A program made the position numbers and the translations under genes. Under the pieces are notes generated by a model. That model saw only the letters and a program-made list of their open reading frames with translations, was not told where the DNA came from and did no database searches. A stretch of 64,000 bases of DNA, from assembly GCF_000620085.1 (NCBI RefSeq), contig NZ_JHVJ01000005.1:186001-250000 (forward strand), written 5' to 3'. The DNA comes from Marinobacterium jannaschii DSM 6295 (GTDB lineage Bacteria; Pseudomonadota; Gammaproteobacteria; Pseudomonadales; Balneatricaceae). Below, piece after piece: positions 45,247 to 55,597 of this stretch (position 1 is its first letter; every line of letters starts with the position of its first letter).

Positions 45247-46251
45247 ATGAGCCGTGAACGCCACTCCATCTCTATTCACTTTGCCCGCACCCTGATCGCA
45301 GCGGCCAGGCGCAATGGTGTCGATTACCAGAAACCGATGCGCTTTGCCGGGCTGAACGAAAGGATGCTGGAGAACCCGGGCCTGCGTATCACTCCGGACC
45401 AGTTGAGCCGGTTGATGCAGGAGATGTGGCGGGTCGCGGATGATGAGTTCATGTGTATGGGCAGCCGCCCGTCGCGACACGGTGTTTTTACCCTGATGGC
45501 AAAGCAGGCGGTACGCTGCAGGAATCTGCGCGCGGTGTACCACCATCTGGGACACTTCTACAACCTGGTTGCCGAGGCGCTGAATCTGGAGCTTTCCGTC
45601 ACGGACGGCGAGGCACGCTTCGCCCTGCAACTTGCTGATCCGGCCAAAGATCCCGACTGCACACTCAGGGAGTTTCTGCTTTTACTCTGGCACCGCTTCC
45701 CCAGCTGGTTGATTGGTCAGCGTATCCCGCTCAGCTATGTCAGCCTCGATTTTCCCGAGCCGGCGCATAAAGCCGAGCACCGGCTTATGTACCCCTGTAG
45801 CGCCAGATACAGCCAACCGGACTGCGCCCTGGCCTTTGATGCGGCATGGCTGGATGAGCCTGTTGTACAAACGCCCGCCACCCTCAGTGCTTACCTGCGT
45901 CGCGCCCCGCTTGACTGGTTCAGGCGCCAGGCCTATTACCAGTCCTACACCCGACGGGTTATGGATTATCTCGAGCGCAGTGACGTTCTGGCGACAACCA
46001 ACATGGATGAGATTGCGGCAGAACTGAACGTTACTTCAAGGACCCTGCGCAGAAAGCTCTCTGATGAAGGCACCAGCTTCCAGGAGCTGAAAGACGGCGT
46101 GCGACGCGATGCGGCAATCCATTCCCTGAGTCAGCCTTCAATCCCTATCTCCGAAATTTCCAGACAGCTCGGCTTCTCAGAACCCGCTGCCTTTACCCGA
46201 GCTTTCAAGCACTGGACCGGTGTGCCGCCAGGCATCTACCGACGCTCGTAA
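45247..46251 (+). CDS. AraC-family transcriptional regulator
   Basis: This 334-residue regulator has an N-terminal ligand-binding region of the OruR/Arabinose_bd_2 kind (LEN-PGLRITPDQLSRLMQEMW and HFYNLVAEALNLELS) and a C-terminal double helix-turn-helix: MDEIAAELNVTSRTLRRKLSDEG and PISEISRQLGFSEPAAFTRAFKHWTGVPP. It is divergent from the thiolase-fadB pair, so control of those genes by an acyl or ketone-type ligand is the natural guess. The ribosome site is poor, but the N-terminus (MSRERHSISIHFARTLI) is typical of the family. Confidence 0.9.
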   Translation: MSRERHSISIHFARTLIAAARRNGVDYQKPMRFAGLNERMLENPGLRITPDQLSRLMQEMWRVADDEFMCMGSRPSRHGVFTLMAKQAVRCRNLRAVYHHLGHFYNLVAEALNLELSVTDGEARFALQLADPAKDPDCTLREFLLLLWHRFPSWLIGQRIPLSYVSLDFPEPAHKAEHRLMYPCSARYSQPDCALAFDAAWLDEPVVQTPATLSAYLRRAPLDWFRRQAYYQSYTRRVMDYLERSDVLATTNMDEIAAELNVTSRTLRRKLSDEGTSFQELKDGVRRDAAIHSLSQPSIPISEISRQLGFSEPAAFTRAFKHWTGVPPGIYRRS

Positions 46252-46345
46252 TTTTCCGCTGTCCGCCAGGCATTGGCAGCCGGAGGCAACGGGTTCGAAA
46301 CGGGCATAAACCACAAGTCACCATCTGACCAGCCACCTCACCTGA

Positions 46346-48367
46346 TTAAACCTTAAAAGTAGCCACCACAGTCTGCAGCTCACCGGCCTGACCGGTCATC
46401 TGCTGACAGGCAGCAACGGTCCCCTTTGCGCCTTCTGCCGTCTGATTACTCACATCGCTGATGGAGCGCACATTGCGCTCGATCTCGTTCGCCACCAGGG
46501 TCTGTTCTTCACCCGCCGAAGCGATCTGGGCATTGAACTCAACGATACGGGAGATCGCGCCTGAAATACCTTCCAGTGTGCGTCCTACTTCTGCTGAGTT
46601 GATTACTGTCTGGCCGACCTTTTCATGACTGACTTCCATTGCCCGGACTGCATCGTTAACCCCTATCTGCAGCCGTGTAATCATCTCATCAATCACAGCG
46701 GTGGATTCCTGCGTCCGTTGCGCCAGGGTGCGTACTTCATCAGCTACAACCGCGAATCCGCGTCCCTGCTCACCGGCCCGGGCTGCCTCGATCGCCGCAT
46801 TGAGGGCTAGCAGATTAGTCTGTTCCGCTACGCCTTTAATGACATCCAGCACCTGGGTAATACTTCCACTGTCTTGCACCAGTTGGTGGATCACCTTCAT
46901 TGCGTGATCGATATCCCGGGACAGCTGATTGATATCCTCCAGGGTATTCGTCACCAGCTGCTGCCCTGCCGCAGCCTTTCGATCTACCTCTTCAGATTCC
47001 TGCGATGCGATCAATGTCTTAGCGGCCACTTCCTGTGCACTGCCCGCCATCTGGCTGATTGCCGCCGCGACCTGATCGGTTTCGCGGCGCTGAGCTTCAG
47101 TCGCTTCACTGCTTTGCCGGGCAATACCATCAACTACACCGGCCTGGGAGGCTACCGATTCCACCGTGCTGGTCACCTGTGACAGCAGCGATCGCATCCG
47201 CTCTGTCATCTGATTAAACCGCGTGGCCAGAGTCCCCAACTCATCACGGTTGGAGATCTGTACCTGACTGGTCATATCGCCCTGTGTAACGCGTTCTGCG
47301 GCATCCAGTATGGCCTGCATACTGTTTCGTACTGACAGATTAAAGGCCAGCATCAGATAGTTGGTAAGCAAGAAAACCGTCAGGACAACCGCCAATAAGC
47401 CGTAATACCGATGGTTTTGTGCGCTATCTCTGGAACGCAGGCGTGCTTCGACAAAGTCGAGCGCGCCATAGATAAAGTCATAGATGGCAGCCCCCGTATC
47501 CGACTCCTGCTGGAAATACTGCTGCCAGTTATGATCGAGGTTCTCATCAATCAGAATATCGTTCTCAAAGCGCTCGGCCCCCTGCTTCAGCTTTATCGCT
47601 GTGGCTTCGGCCCGTGCGATCAGCTCTCTGCCAAAGACATCTTGTGCCGACAGGATGGGCCTTAGGCTACTGCTCAGCCGCTTCTGATCGTCAATCAGCG
47701 CATCCATTACCCGATTAAGCGTTTCCATCACACCAGAATTCACCACGCCGGCCTTAACCACGCGGGTGGAGAACGCGCGCTGCTGCCCCTGATGTTCGAG
47801 TAACGCTTCGGTCCCATCCAGCACCGCCTTCATCAGAAGGAAGTTATATGGATCCCTGTCCTGATATACCCCGGTCTCGTAGCTGAGGCGATGCACCAGT
47901 ATCCAGCTTTCCAATACCAGGGCGTTGTTATTTACAAAGATCGCCGCTTCATTCAGCGTACCGGCACCTCTTTCCTCGGCGCCCAACTGGTGCAATCTGG
48001 ATATAAGTTCTTTCAGCTTTTCCGCCCTCTCCAGGCTGGCAATGTCCAGTTCAAGGTTACTCAAACCGTCGCTGTAGCGGGCCTGCAACCCATTAAGCTT
48101 TGCCTCCAGCTCAAACCCACTGCCCTGAACGACTGTCAGGTCTCTCAGCTCTGATGCTGTCGCGACTAACGCAACGGCCTTCCGCAGGGTCTCGATTCCA
48201 CCCAACTCGGTCCGGGTTACCTGCTGCGATTCAGAGATTTCATCCAGCTGCATATAGGCAAGACTCAATAGCGGAATAAGAAACAACACATTGATGAGGG
48301 TGAATTTATAGAGGTAATTCAATCTGTTCATCAGCCTGATGGCCGGAGACAGCAATGCGATCAGCAT
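46346..48367 (-). CDS. Methyl-accepting chemotaxis protein
   Basis: This 673-residue chemoreceptor has a membrane helix at about 25-43, a long helical periplasmic domain, and a second helix near 322-345. HAMP follows ([25 protein letters not shown]), then the cytoplasmic signalling rod. The hairpin tip that contacts CheW/CheA is intact ([20 protein letters not shown], then [18 protein letters not shown]). The C-terminal end [12 protein letters not shown] lacks a CheR-tethering pentapeptide. The ligand domain is a four-helix-type sensor without a recognisable binding motif. No other che genes adjoin. Confidence 0.95.
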   Translation of the reverse strand: MLIALLSPAIRLMNRLNYLYKFTLINVLFLIPLLSLAYMQLDEISESQQVTRTELGGIETLRKAVALVATASELRDLTVVQGSGFELEAKLNGLQARYSDGLSNLELDIASLERAEKLKELISRLHQLGAEERGAGTLNEAAIFVNNNALVLESWILVHRLSYETGVYQDRDPYNFLLMKAVLDGTEALLEHQGQQRAFSTRVVKAGVVNSGVMETLNRVMDALIDDQKRLSSSLRPILSAQDVFGRELIARAEATAIKLKQGAERFENDILIDENLDHNWQQYFQQESDTGAAIYDFIYGALDFVEARLRSRDSAQNHRYYGLLAVVLTVFLLTNYLMLAFNLSVRNSMQAILDAAERVTQGDMTSQVQISNRDELGTLATRFNQMTERMRSLLSQVTSTVESVASQAGVVDGIARQSSEATEAQRRETDQVAAAISQMAGSAQEVAAKTLIASQESEEVDRKAAAGQQLVTNTLEDINQLSRDIDHAMKVIHQLVQDSGSITQVLDVIKGVAEQTNLLALNAAIEAARAGEQGRGFAVVADEVRTLAQRTQESTAVIDEMITRLQIGVNDAVRAMEVSHEKVGQTVINSAEVGRTLEGISGAISRIVEFNAQIASAGEEQTLVANEIERNVRSISDVSNQTAEGAKGTVAACQQMTGQAGELQTVVATFKV

Positions 48368-48708
48368 ACTTCAGTCCTGATTTATTCTAGTTAATGGCCA
48401 GGTAAGACAGGCTTACAGGGCGTCCCTTGTCGCATCGGGGAACTGTGGCGCGCCACTTAGACGAAAGTCTAAAAACCTATTCTGTCTAATTTCCGAGCAA
48501 CCTGGCTATTACCGATCAAGCCATAAAATTGATAATTTCGGACAGATGCTGATGTTTAGGGTAAGGAGGACTGCGATGAAAAGGACCAGTGCACCGCATC
48601 ATGCACTGGTTAAGATCGATACCAGAGGATATCGATTGAGAGACAACCTTTGCTTCGCCACAGGCTCTGGGCTGTAACATGGCCGGTGGCGAAATCCGCA
48701 GGGGGTTG
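48368..48708. other. 341-bp intergenic region with paired hairpins and a short plus-strand frame
   Basis: Between the end of the ligase gene and the start of the receptor lie two perfect hairpins (48585-48610 and 48615-48636) inside a 33-codon frame with an ideal ribosome site (48576-48677, listed separately). The left part should hold the receptor promoter. No classical terminator with a U-tract is seen for the ligase. Confidence 0.5.
48576..48677 (+). CDS. Candidate short peptide (33 aa) overlapping two RNA hairpins
   Basis: ATG at 48576 is preceded by AAGGAGG with a 6-base spacing, as good a ribosome site as any in the window. The frame encodes 33 residues starting MKRTSAPHHALVKIDTRGYR and ends with TAA at 48675-48677. 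Its DNA contains ACCAGTGCA/TGCACTGGT (48585-48593/48602-48610) and ATCGATA/TATCGAT (48615-48621/48630-48636). No plus-strand gene follows, so it is not an obvious leader peptide. It may be a small protein, a structured RNA, or a remnant. Confidence 0.35.
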   Translation: MKRTSAPHHALVKIDTRGYRLRDNLCFATGSGL

Positions 48709-50346
48709 TTAGAACTGTCCCCGGATCAGTTTCTTGTTGATCTTGCCGACACTGGTTTTCGGTATTTCAGTAACGATATTGATCTCCTGGGGTATCGCCC
48801 ACTTGTTAATCCGGCCACTGTCGACAAACTGCTGCAGATGCACCTGCAGCACAGCTGCATCCAGTTCGGTTCCGGCCAGCGCAACCACCAGCGCAAGCGG
48901 TCGTTCATCCCATTGTTCGTCCGGAATACCCACCACTGCCACTTCAGCAACCGCTTCGTGCTGACTGATCAGGCTTTCCAGCTCCAGCGAGGAGATCCAC
49001 TCACCACCGGTTTTGATCACGTCCTTGATGCGGTCCTTGATCTGCAGCACGCCCGCCGAATCAATTGAACCCACATCGCCGGTATGTAGCCAGCCACCGT
49101 CCCATAACTCTTCGCTTTTCTCAGACTCTTTTGCATAGCCCTGGGTCAGCCAGGGTGCCCGTACCACAACCTCTCCCATCGCTTCGCCATCATGGGGAAC
49201 TTCTTTCCCATCCGGATTAACAATACGCAGATCGACCATACCGCACGGCACACCGGTTTTGATACGTTGCGGCATCTGGTCGCTCATTGCCTGTTCCCGT
49301 TCGTCGCCGTGCAGGTAGGTAGCGGTCAGAAGCGGACAGGTTTCCGACATACCATAGGCGGTATGGAATAGGATGCCGCGATCTGCCATCTCCTGCGCCA
49401 GCCCCAGGGTTGGCGCGCTGCCACCGGTGAGCAGTTTCCAGCCACTTAGGTCGGTGTCTTTGGCTTCGTCGCAACCCAGGATCATCTGCAACACGGCAGG
49501 CACACCGTGGGAGAAGGTCACTTTCTCATCGCGGAACAGGCGTACAAGTTTGTTCGGTTCGTAACGGCCCGGATAAACCTGCTTTACACCCATCATGGTT
49601 GCCACATACGGCACACCCCAGGCGTGTACATGGAACATCGGCGTCATCGGCATGTAGACGTCGTCGGAACGCAGCAGCGGCAGTCCCTCATAAGCCCCCA
49701 AGGTGGTTGCCATATTCAGCGTATGCAGCACCAGCTGACGGTGGCTGAAGTACACCCCTTTTGGATTACCAGTGGTACCGGTGGTGTAAAAGGTGGTGGC
49801 GATGGAGTTCTCATCAAAGTCCGGGAAGTCGTACTGGTCATCGGCGTCCGCCAGCAGGCTTTCGTATTCCCCGATCGATTTGAGCGTGGTCGATGCCGGT
49901 GTGTCGTCATCGGATAGCTGGAGATAGCTGTGCACACTCGGGATCTGATCGGCCAGGGATTCTGCAATCGCCAGAAAATCATCATGCACCAGCACCAGGT
50001 CGTCCTCAGCATGGTTCATGGTATAGGCGATCTGATCCGGACTGAGGCGGATGTTGACGTGGTGCAGCACAGCACCAATCATCGGTACCGCAAAATAAGC
50101 TTCCAGGTAACGGTGGCTGTCCCAGTCCATCACCGCCACGGTATCTCCGGCAGTAACGCCCGCATTGGTCAGAACGTTTGCCAGCTTTCGAATACGCTGA
50201 TTGAGGGTGCGGTAGTCATAGCGAATCTTATCGCCATAGACGATTTCACGACCCGGCTCATAGCGTTGTCCGGATAACAGCAGACTTTTGATCAACAGGG
50301 GATACTGATAGGCGCTCTGGGTTGGTGCGAGGATTTTGGTATTCAT
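48709..50346 (-). CDS. AlkK-like medium/long-chain fatty-acid-CoA ligase (copy 1)
   Basis: Three ATG codons occur in a row (50352, 50349, 50346); the third matches the start of the second copy and has AGG nine bases away, giving 545 residues. It activates a carboxylic acid to its acyl-CoA through an acyl-adenylate. Motifs are [20 protein letters not shown] (P-loop), [20 protein letters not shown] and the C-terminal lysine region [11 protein letters not shown]. The overall sequence resembles AlkK-type ligases. It follows the substrate-binding-protein gene by about 50 bases on the same strand. A near-duplicate lies at 55598-57238. Confidence 0.92.
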   Translation of the reverse strand: MNTKILAPTQSAYQYPLLIKSLLLSGQRYEPGREIVYGDKIRYDYRTLNQRIRKLANVLTNAGVTAGDTVAVMDWDSHRYLEAYFAVPMIGAVLHHVNIRLSPDQIAYTMNHAEDDLVLVHDDFLAIAESLADQIPSVHSYLQLSDDDTPASTTLKSIGEYESLLADADDQYDFPDFDENSIATTFYTTGTTGNPKGVYFSHRQLVLHTLNMATTLGAYEGLPLLRSDDVYMPMTPMFHVHAWGVPYVATMMGVKQVYPGRYEPNKLVRLFRDEKVTFSHGVPAVLQMILGCDEAKDTDLSGWKLLTGGSAPTLGLAQEMADRGILFHTAYGMSETCPLLTATYLHGDEREQAMSDQMPQRIKTGVPCGMVDLRIVNPDGKEVPHDGEAMGEVVVRAPWLTQGYAKESEKSEELWDGGWLHTGDVGSIDSAGVLQIKDRIKDVIKTGGEWISSLELESLISQHEAVAEVAVVGIPDEQWDERPLALVVALAGTELDAAVLQVHLQQFVDSGRINKWAIPQEINIVTEIPKTSVGKINKKLIRGQF

Positions 50347-50394
50347 CATCATATACCTGCGATGTTCATTATTATTTTGATGCCCAAGGGGTGG

Positions 50395-51600
50395 TTACTT
50401 GAAGTCGCACTGCGCCAGCATGGCACCGTAGGCTTCATTGCCGGGAATGACCTGCTCGATAGCGAAAATATCGTCATCATTTTTCCGCTCTTCGGCATTT
50501 TTGATCCGCACCTGGTACATGTCATGCACCATGCGACCGTCGTTGCGCAGGGTGGCGTTACGGGCGAAGAAGTCATTCGGCGGCGTTGCTTTCATCTCTC
50601 GCATCACCACATCCGCGTTATCGGTACCGGTTGCTTTGATACTGTTGAGGTAGTGTAAGGTGGCTGAGTACACGCCGGCGTGAGCCATAGATGGAATGCT
50701 GCCGTGAAGGCCTTTAAAGCGAGCAGACCACTGGCGACTGGCATCATCCCGGTCCCAGTAGAACCCAGTGGTTAGCTTCATGCCCCCTGCGATGGTCGGA
50801 TCAAGCGCTTTGGCGTTTTGGGTAAATACCAACAGCCCCGCAACGTCCATCATCTCAGTAAGGCCAAATTCGGAGGCTGTTTTAAGAGCATTTACAAAGT
50901 CGGCTCCGGCATTAGCCAAAGCAACGACGTCTGCACCAGAGGACTGAGCCTGCAATACGTAGGAGGAAAAGTCTGTAGTGCCCAGCGGAACACGTACCGA
51001 TCCCACCACTTCGCCACCATTGTTGTTGATGACCCCTGTCGCCACCTTTTCCAATGCATGGCCAAAGGCGTAATCCGCCGTGATAAAGAACCAGTTTTTC
51101 TTGCCAGCCTTTACCATCGGTTTTACCGTGCCCTGAGCCAGCGCCACTACGTTGTAGGTCCAATGAGCGTTATAGGGGCTGCACGCCTTAGTGGTAAATG
51201 CATGAGATGCGGAACCTGATATCAATGCGATCTTCTTCGCATCGGTCAGTACCTTGGTCACCGCGCCTGTCACCGAAGATGCCACCAGCCCGGTTACGGC
51301 ATCCACCTCCTGACTTTCAACCCACTGACGTACTTTGGCCGAACCTATATCCGGTTTATTCTGATCGTCCGCGCTAACCAGTTCGATCGGTTTACCCAGT
51401 ACCGTGCCGCCGAAGTCTTCAACCGCCATCTTTGCCGCCGTGACACAGCCCGGACCGCAGACATCGGCGTACACGCCCCCCATATCCCCAAGCACACCAA
51501 TCTTCACTTTATCGTCTGATATCCCCTGCGCCTGCGCAGCTGATACCGTCATTGCACTGGCGATCGCTATAGTCAGCAGTGAGGATTTCATCGTTTTCAT
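50395..51600 (-). CDS. Periplasmic substrate-binding protein of the branched-chain amino acid (Leu/Ile/Val-type) ABC family, without permease
   Basis: The start at 51600 (MKTMKSSLLTIAIASAMTVSAAQAQG) has AGGAG eight bases upstream and gives 401 residues with a signal peptide cut after AQA. The mature part shows VKIGVLGDMGGVYADVCGPG, then AAKMAVEDFGG and the GYFITADYAFGH-like WFFITADYAFGHALE, typical of type I periplasmic binding proteins for amino acids, amides, aromatic or alkyl acids. No ABC permease or ATPase genes are near. It is co-directional with an acyl-CoA ligase and divergent from a Cache-domain kinase. It may either serve a distant transporter or present a ligand to the sensor kinase. 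Confidence 0.9.
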   Translation of the reverse strand: MKTMKSSLLTIAIASAMTVSAAQAQGISDDKVKIGVLGDMGGVYADVCGPGCVTAAKMAVEDFGGTVLGKPIELVSADDQNKPDIGSAKVRQWVESQEVDAVTGLVASSVTGAVTKVLTDAKKIALISGSASHAFTTKACSPYNAHWTYNVVALAQGTVKPMVKAGKKNWFFITADYAFGHALEKVATGVINNNGGEVVGSVRVPLGTTDFSSYVLQAQSSGADVVALANAGADFVNALKTASEFGLTEMMDVAGLLVFTQNAKALDPTIAGGMKLTTGFYWDRDDASRQWSARFKGLHGSIPSMAHAGVYSATLHYLNSIKATGTDNADVVMREMKATPPNDFFARNATLRNDGRMVHDMYQVRIKNAEERKNDDDIFAIEQVIPGNEAYGAMLAQCDFK

Positions 51601-51771
51601 GATCTGTTCTCCTGGAACGGTTTTTATTGTTATTCGTCGCATGACTAAAACCATTCAACAGCAGGAATCTGGCGAGGGTTTGTCACAAATGCACCGAAAT
51701 GTGCGCGCTGGCAGAATTCGGCAGGAATTGACAGTAGACTGAACGGAAATATTGGACGGGTTTGATAGTCG

Positions 51772-54567
51772 ATGATGTCAGGCACAAAGCTGGTCAGGCG
51801 CTTTTCCCAGGTGATTTTAATGATCACCGCCGTGATGTTTGTTGCCGTGTATATGTACACCGTCCCGCTGATTCAGAAGGAGGTGTATGAGATCGAGCGC
51901 AACTCCGCCCGGCTGGCGCTGAACAATGTGTTTCAACTGGCCAATAAGATGTACTCCAACCTGGAGAGCTATCGCGAGCAGGCGCTGGATGCCCATAAAG
52001 AGCGCCTTAAAGCAGTTGTCGAGCTCACCGAAGCGCAGATTGTCGGCGCATTTGCTCAGGCTGAGCGGGATAATCTGAGCCCCCATCAGGTACGCGCCCG
52101 GGTATTCGCCAACCTGCGCAATATGAAGTACGGCAAAGATGGCTATATATGGGTAGCCGATCACGGCGCTACCCTGCTCTCCCATCCGGATCCGCGCTTT
52201 CAGGGCATTGAGATCTCCCAAACGGATAACCACGACCAGAGCCAGCTCTTTCGCCAGGTCATCGACACGGCGGTTGCAGAGGGTGAAGGTTTTTTTCAGT
52301 ACAAGTGGCAACGTTTAGGCGAAGGCCCGGTGATCGACAAACTCTCCTATGTGAAAAATTTTCCGAAGTGGGGCTTTGTCATCGGCAGCGGTCTCTATCT
52401 GGATGACCTGGAAGCGGAAGTACAGAACCGCATGCAGGCGGCTATTCAGGAAGTGCGCGAAGCGCTCAGTGAGATCAGGGTCGCCAAGACCGGTTATCTG
52501 TATATATTCGATAGTAAAGGCCACCTATTAACCCACCCTAACCCCAACATCGATCAGACCAGCGCCCTTAGCCTGATCAATCCCTCCTCTGGTCGTCCAA
52601 TCCTTGAGGAACTGATCGAGATTGCTGACACAGGGCAAGAGCTGCACTACAAGTGGGACAGTCCATCCGATCCGGGCAACTATATTTACGACAAGATCTC
52701 GCTGGTGCGCTCAATGGAGGGCTTTGGCTGGTACATCTGTTCCTCGGTGTATGTGGATGAGCTGCGCCACAGTTCGGTTCTGCTCAGCCAGCGAATCCTG
52801 ACCATTGCTCTGATATCGATCCTGCTGGCAATGGCACTGGCCGTGTTCTTTATCAATCGTATCGTGCAGCCGGTCAATCAACTGGCCCGCACGGCAAAAC
52901 GGGTGCGCGGCGGAGACCTCACCGCCCGAAGCGGAATCCAGCGCGATGACGAGCTTGGCATGCTGGCCCGGACCTTCGACACTATGGTCGAGCGACTGCG
53001 CAACAACATTCAGACGCTGGACAGCAAGGTGCAGGAACGTACCCGGGAGCTGGCCCAGCTGGAAGAGAGGCAACGCCTGATCCTGGATGCCCTGCCCGCA
53101 CAGATCGCCTACCTCGATGCGGATCTGCACTACCTGTTCGTCAATCAGGGATACGCGGACCTGTTTGGTGCTGACAAGGGGTATATTGTTGGCCGCTCGC
53201 TCGATGCAGTCATCGATCCGCAGATGATGGCCACCATCCAACCCCAGGTAGAGCGATGCCTGGCCGGGAGCGAAGTAGCGTACGAATATAGCTTCATCAA
53301 AGACGGCCAGGAGATTATCACCAAGCGGACCCTGCTACCGGATATCAACAGCGGCGGCGAGATCATCGGGCTGCTTAACCTTTCACTCGACATCACCGCA
53401 GAGAAAGAGGCCGAGCGCCGTCTGACCGAAGCTCAGCGTATGAACGCCGCCGGCCAGCTGGCGGGCGGCCTGGCACATGATTTCAATAACCTGCTGTCAG
53501 TTATCCAGGGCAACCTGCTGGCCGCTGCCGATCGCTGTACTGAGACTGCAGGCCTGGAAAAATATCTGACCCGGGCGATCCGTGCCTCTCGCCGGGGCGC
53601 CGACATTATCGCCCGACTGATGGCGTTCTCCAGGCGACAGGCCCTGGCCCCCACCGCAGTACCCGTGAAGTCGCTGATAGAGGACACGGTAGAAATGGTG
53701 ACCAGTTCGCTGCCTGGCAATATCCAGCTGACCCAGCAGATCGAAACGGATGAAGCACTGTTTGTCGATCCCGCTCAGCTGGAAAACGCCCTGGTCAACC
53801 TGGCTCTCAATGCCAGGGATGCCATGCCGGAGGGGGGAGAGATCAGGTTCCGTGCCTGCAACCTGAGTGTAAAAACACCGCTTGAGTACGATGAAGCCGT
53901 GCCGCCGGGCGATTACGTCGAGATCACGGTCAGCGACTGCGGCAGTGGTTTTTCCGATGAGGCACTGGCACAGGCCTGTGAACCCTTCTTTACGACCAAG
54001 GGCTCCGGAAAAGGCTCCGGCCTCGGCCTCAGCATGGTCTACGGTTTCATCAAGCAGTCCCGCGGCTTTATTAATATTGAGAACCGTGCTGAGGGCGGGG
54101 CCTCGGTATCCTTGTTGCTGCCATTAGCCGGCGTGGATATGGTACAACAACACAGTGCTATCGAGTCGTGCCCTGATCCGCTGTATTCGACCGATCAGCT
54201 TATGCTTCTGGTGGAAGATGATAAGGATGTCCGGGCTGTGGTGCGTGATCAGTTGATCTCTCTGGGCTTTAGCGTACTTGAGGCCGGCGATGCCGACGAA
54301 GCCGAACAGCTGATCCGGTCCCTGCCCGAGATTGAAGGTCTGGTGAGCGATATCGATATGCCCGGGCGGCTCGACGGCTTTGGCCTGGCAGAGTTGATGC
54401 GTCAGCAGGACAGCAACAGCAGCATCGTTCTGATCAGCGGCAATGCACTGTATCAGCAACCGGACGGCACCCTACAGCCCTGGAATATTCTCCTGAAACC
54501 CTTCAACCGCGACGCACTGGCGGATGCTATCCGAGATACCAGAAAGTCTCAGGGCCGCAATCCATAA
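51772..54567 (+). CDS. Hybrid histidine kinase with double Cache sensor, HAMP, PAS and REC
   Basis: This 931-residue kinase has a membrane helix at about 12-32, then two related periplasmic Cache modules. Each has a DGYIWV/TGYLYI segment followed by an HPDP/HPNP turn (residues 120-210 and 238-328). A second helix lies at 341-362, HAMP at 362-412, a short coiled coil, and PAS at about 432-545. HisKA has H569 (GGLAHDFNNLL), the ATPase domain has SDCGSGF and GKGSGLGLSMVYGF, and a C-terminal REC has VSDIDMPGRLDG. Cache sensors of this kind bind small organic acids. It is divergent from the binding-protein/ligase pair and 32 bases upstream of its response regulator. Confidence 0.94.
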   Translation: MMSGTKLVRRFSQVILMITAVMFVAVYMYTVPLIQKEVYEIERNSARLALNNVFQLANKMYSNLESYREQALDAHKERLKAVVELTEAQIVGAFAQAERDNLSPHQVRARVFANLRNMKYGKDGYIWVADHGATLLSHPDPRFQGIEISQTDNHDQSQLFRQVIDTAVAEGEGFFQYKWQRLGEGPVIDKLSYVKNFPKWGFVIGSGLYLDDLEAEVQNRMQAAIQEVREALSEIRVAKTGYLYIFDSKGHLLTHPNPNIDQTSALSLINPSSGRPILEELIEIADTGQELHYKWDSPSDPGNYIYDKISLVRSMEGFGWYICSSVYVDELRHSSVLLSQRILTIALISILLAMALAVFFINRIVQPVNQLARTAKRVRGGDLTARSGIQRDDELGMLARTFDTMVERLRNNIQTLDSKVQERTRELAQLEERQRLILDALPAQIAYLDADLHYLFVNQGYADLFGADKGYIVGRSLDAVIDPQMMATIQPQVERCLAGSEVAYEYSFIKDGQEIITKRTLLPDINSGGEIIGLLNLSLDITAEKEAERRLTEAQRMNAAGQLAGGLAHDFNNLLSVIQGNLLAAADRCTETAGLEKYLTRAIRASRRGADIIARLMAFSRRQALAPTAVPVKSLIEDTVEMVTSSLPGNIQLTQQIETDEALFVDPAQLENALVNLALNARDAMPEGGEIRFRACNLSVKTPLEYDEAVPPGDYVEITVSDCGSGFSDEALAQACEPFFTTKGSGKGSGLGLSMVYGFIKQSRGFINIENRAEGGASVSLLLPLAGVDMVQQHSAIESCPDPLYSTDQLMLLVEDDKDVRAVVRDQLISLGFSVLEAGDADEAEQLIRSLPEIEGLVSDIDMPGRLDGFGLAELMRQQDSNSSIVLISGNALYQQPDGTLQPWNILLKPFNRDALADAIRDTRKSQGRNP

Positions 54568-54599
54568 CACAACGACAATCGGCATTAAGGACAATCGGT

Positions 54600-55325
54600 A
54601 TGAGTAAAAGTGACCTGATCTATGTGGTAGATGACGATAAAGATATCTGCGATCTGGTCTGTGAAGAGCTGGAGTACTACGGCTTTGATATACGGGCTTT
54701 CCATACCGGCGCCCAGGCACTGTTAGCGATTAAGCGACAAGTGCCGAAACTCTGCATTGTCGATCTCGGACTGCCGGATATGGATGGACTGGCTCTGGTT
54801 AAAGCGCTCTGTGACAGTGACAACGTAGGGGTGCTGATCCTGTCCGGACGCGGCAGCCTGCCTGATCGGGTGCTGGGGCTGGAGCTGGGGGCCGACGATT
54901 ACATCACCAAGCCATTCGAGCCCCGGGAACTGGTCGCACGCGTACACAGCCTGCTGCGTCGTATCAATAAGGATAAGGATGAGGTAGCGACTCACTATTG
55001 TGCGGCCAAAAAAGTACGCTTCGCCGACTGGATATTTAATCCCTCCAGCCTCGTCCTCAAAAAAGATTCCGGCGAAGAGCTGACACTCAGCACCGCCGAG
55101 GCCGACCTGCTGATCACACTGCTCCGTGCGCCGCAACAGATCCTGTCCCGTGACCGCTTACTGGGCGAACAGGCCATTCCGTATGACCGCAGTATCGACT
55201 CCCGCATGTCCCGCTTGCGGAAAAAACTGGAAACCGATCCTAAAGACCCGCGGATTATTAAAACGGTGTACGGTGCAGGCTATATTCTCTCAACACCCGT
55301 GGAGTGGATCAGCGCAGAAGAATAA
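54600..55325 (+). CDS. OmpR/PhoB-family response regulator
   Basis: This 241-residue regulator has a REC domain with acidic pocket DDDKD and acceptor D55 (LCIVDLGLPDMDG), and a C-terminal winged-helix DNA-binding domain (STAEADLLITLLRAP, RSIDSRMSRLRKKLETDP, IKTVYGAGYIL). AAGGACAATCGGT precedes the ATG. It follows the Cache kinase directly and must be its partner or one of them. The flanking binding-protein, ligase and envelope genes are its likely targets. Confidence 0.95.
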   Translation: MSKSDLIYVVDDDKDICDLVCEELEYYGFDIRAFHTGAQALLAIKRQVPKLCIVDLGLPDMDGLALVKALCDSDNVGVLILSGRGSLPDRVLGLELGADDYITKPFEPRELVARVHSLLRRINKDKDEVATHYCAAKKVRFADWIFNPSSLVLKKDSGEELTLSTAEADLLITLLRAPQQILSRDRLLGEQAIPYDRSIDSRMSRLRKKLETDPKDPRIIKTVYGAGYILSTPVEWISAEE

Positions 55326-55348
55326 TTGCACTATTCCTTTACAAAGAG

Positions 55349-55380
55349 AGTCCTGTCCAGACTCATCCCTCAGGACTTTG
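55349..55380 (+). terminator. Weak terminator after the response regulator
   Basis: AGTCCTG (55349-55355) pairs with CAGGACT (55371-55377) over a 15-base loop, followed by only a short TT. It begins 24 bases after the stop of the response regulator. The U-tract is poor. Confidence 0.4.
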
Positions 55381-55532
55381 CATCCTGATAACACACGTAA
55401 ACAATAAAACATAACCTTTTGTTTTAATTATGATAAATCTTCCATAAATCACTTGTATAGTAATAACGATATGCCTTGCAGCTTCAAGTTGGTCGACTAG
55501 TTAGATACACCTTAGACGGCATGTAGCGGGAG

Positions 55533-55558
55533 AAAAAAAGGGGAAGCAAAGCTTCCCC
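55533..55558 (-). terminator. Rho-independent terminator of the ligase-RND-DUF1302 operon
   Basis: A perfect stem GGGGAAGC (55540-55547) / GCTTCCCC (55551-55558) with AAA loop is preceded by seven A, the U-tract for the minus strand. It lies 39 bases after the stop of the second ligase, marking the end of the operon. Confidence 0.9.
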
Positions 55559-55597
55559 AAAGCTCATCAGGGGATGAGTGACGGGGACAAACAACGG

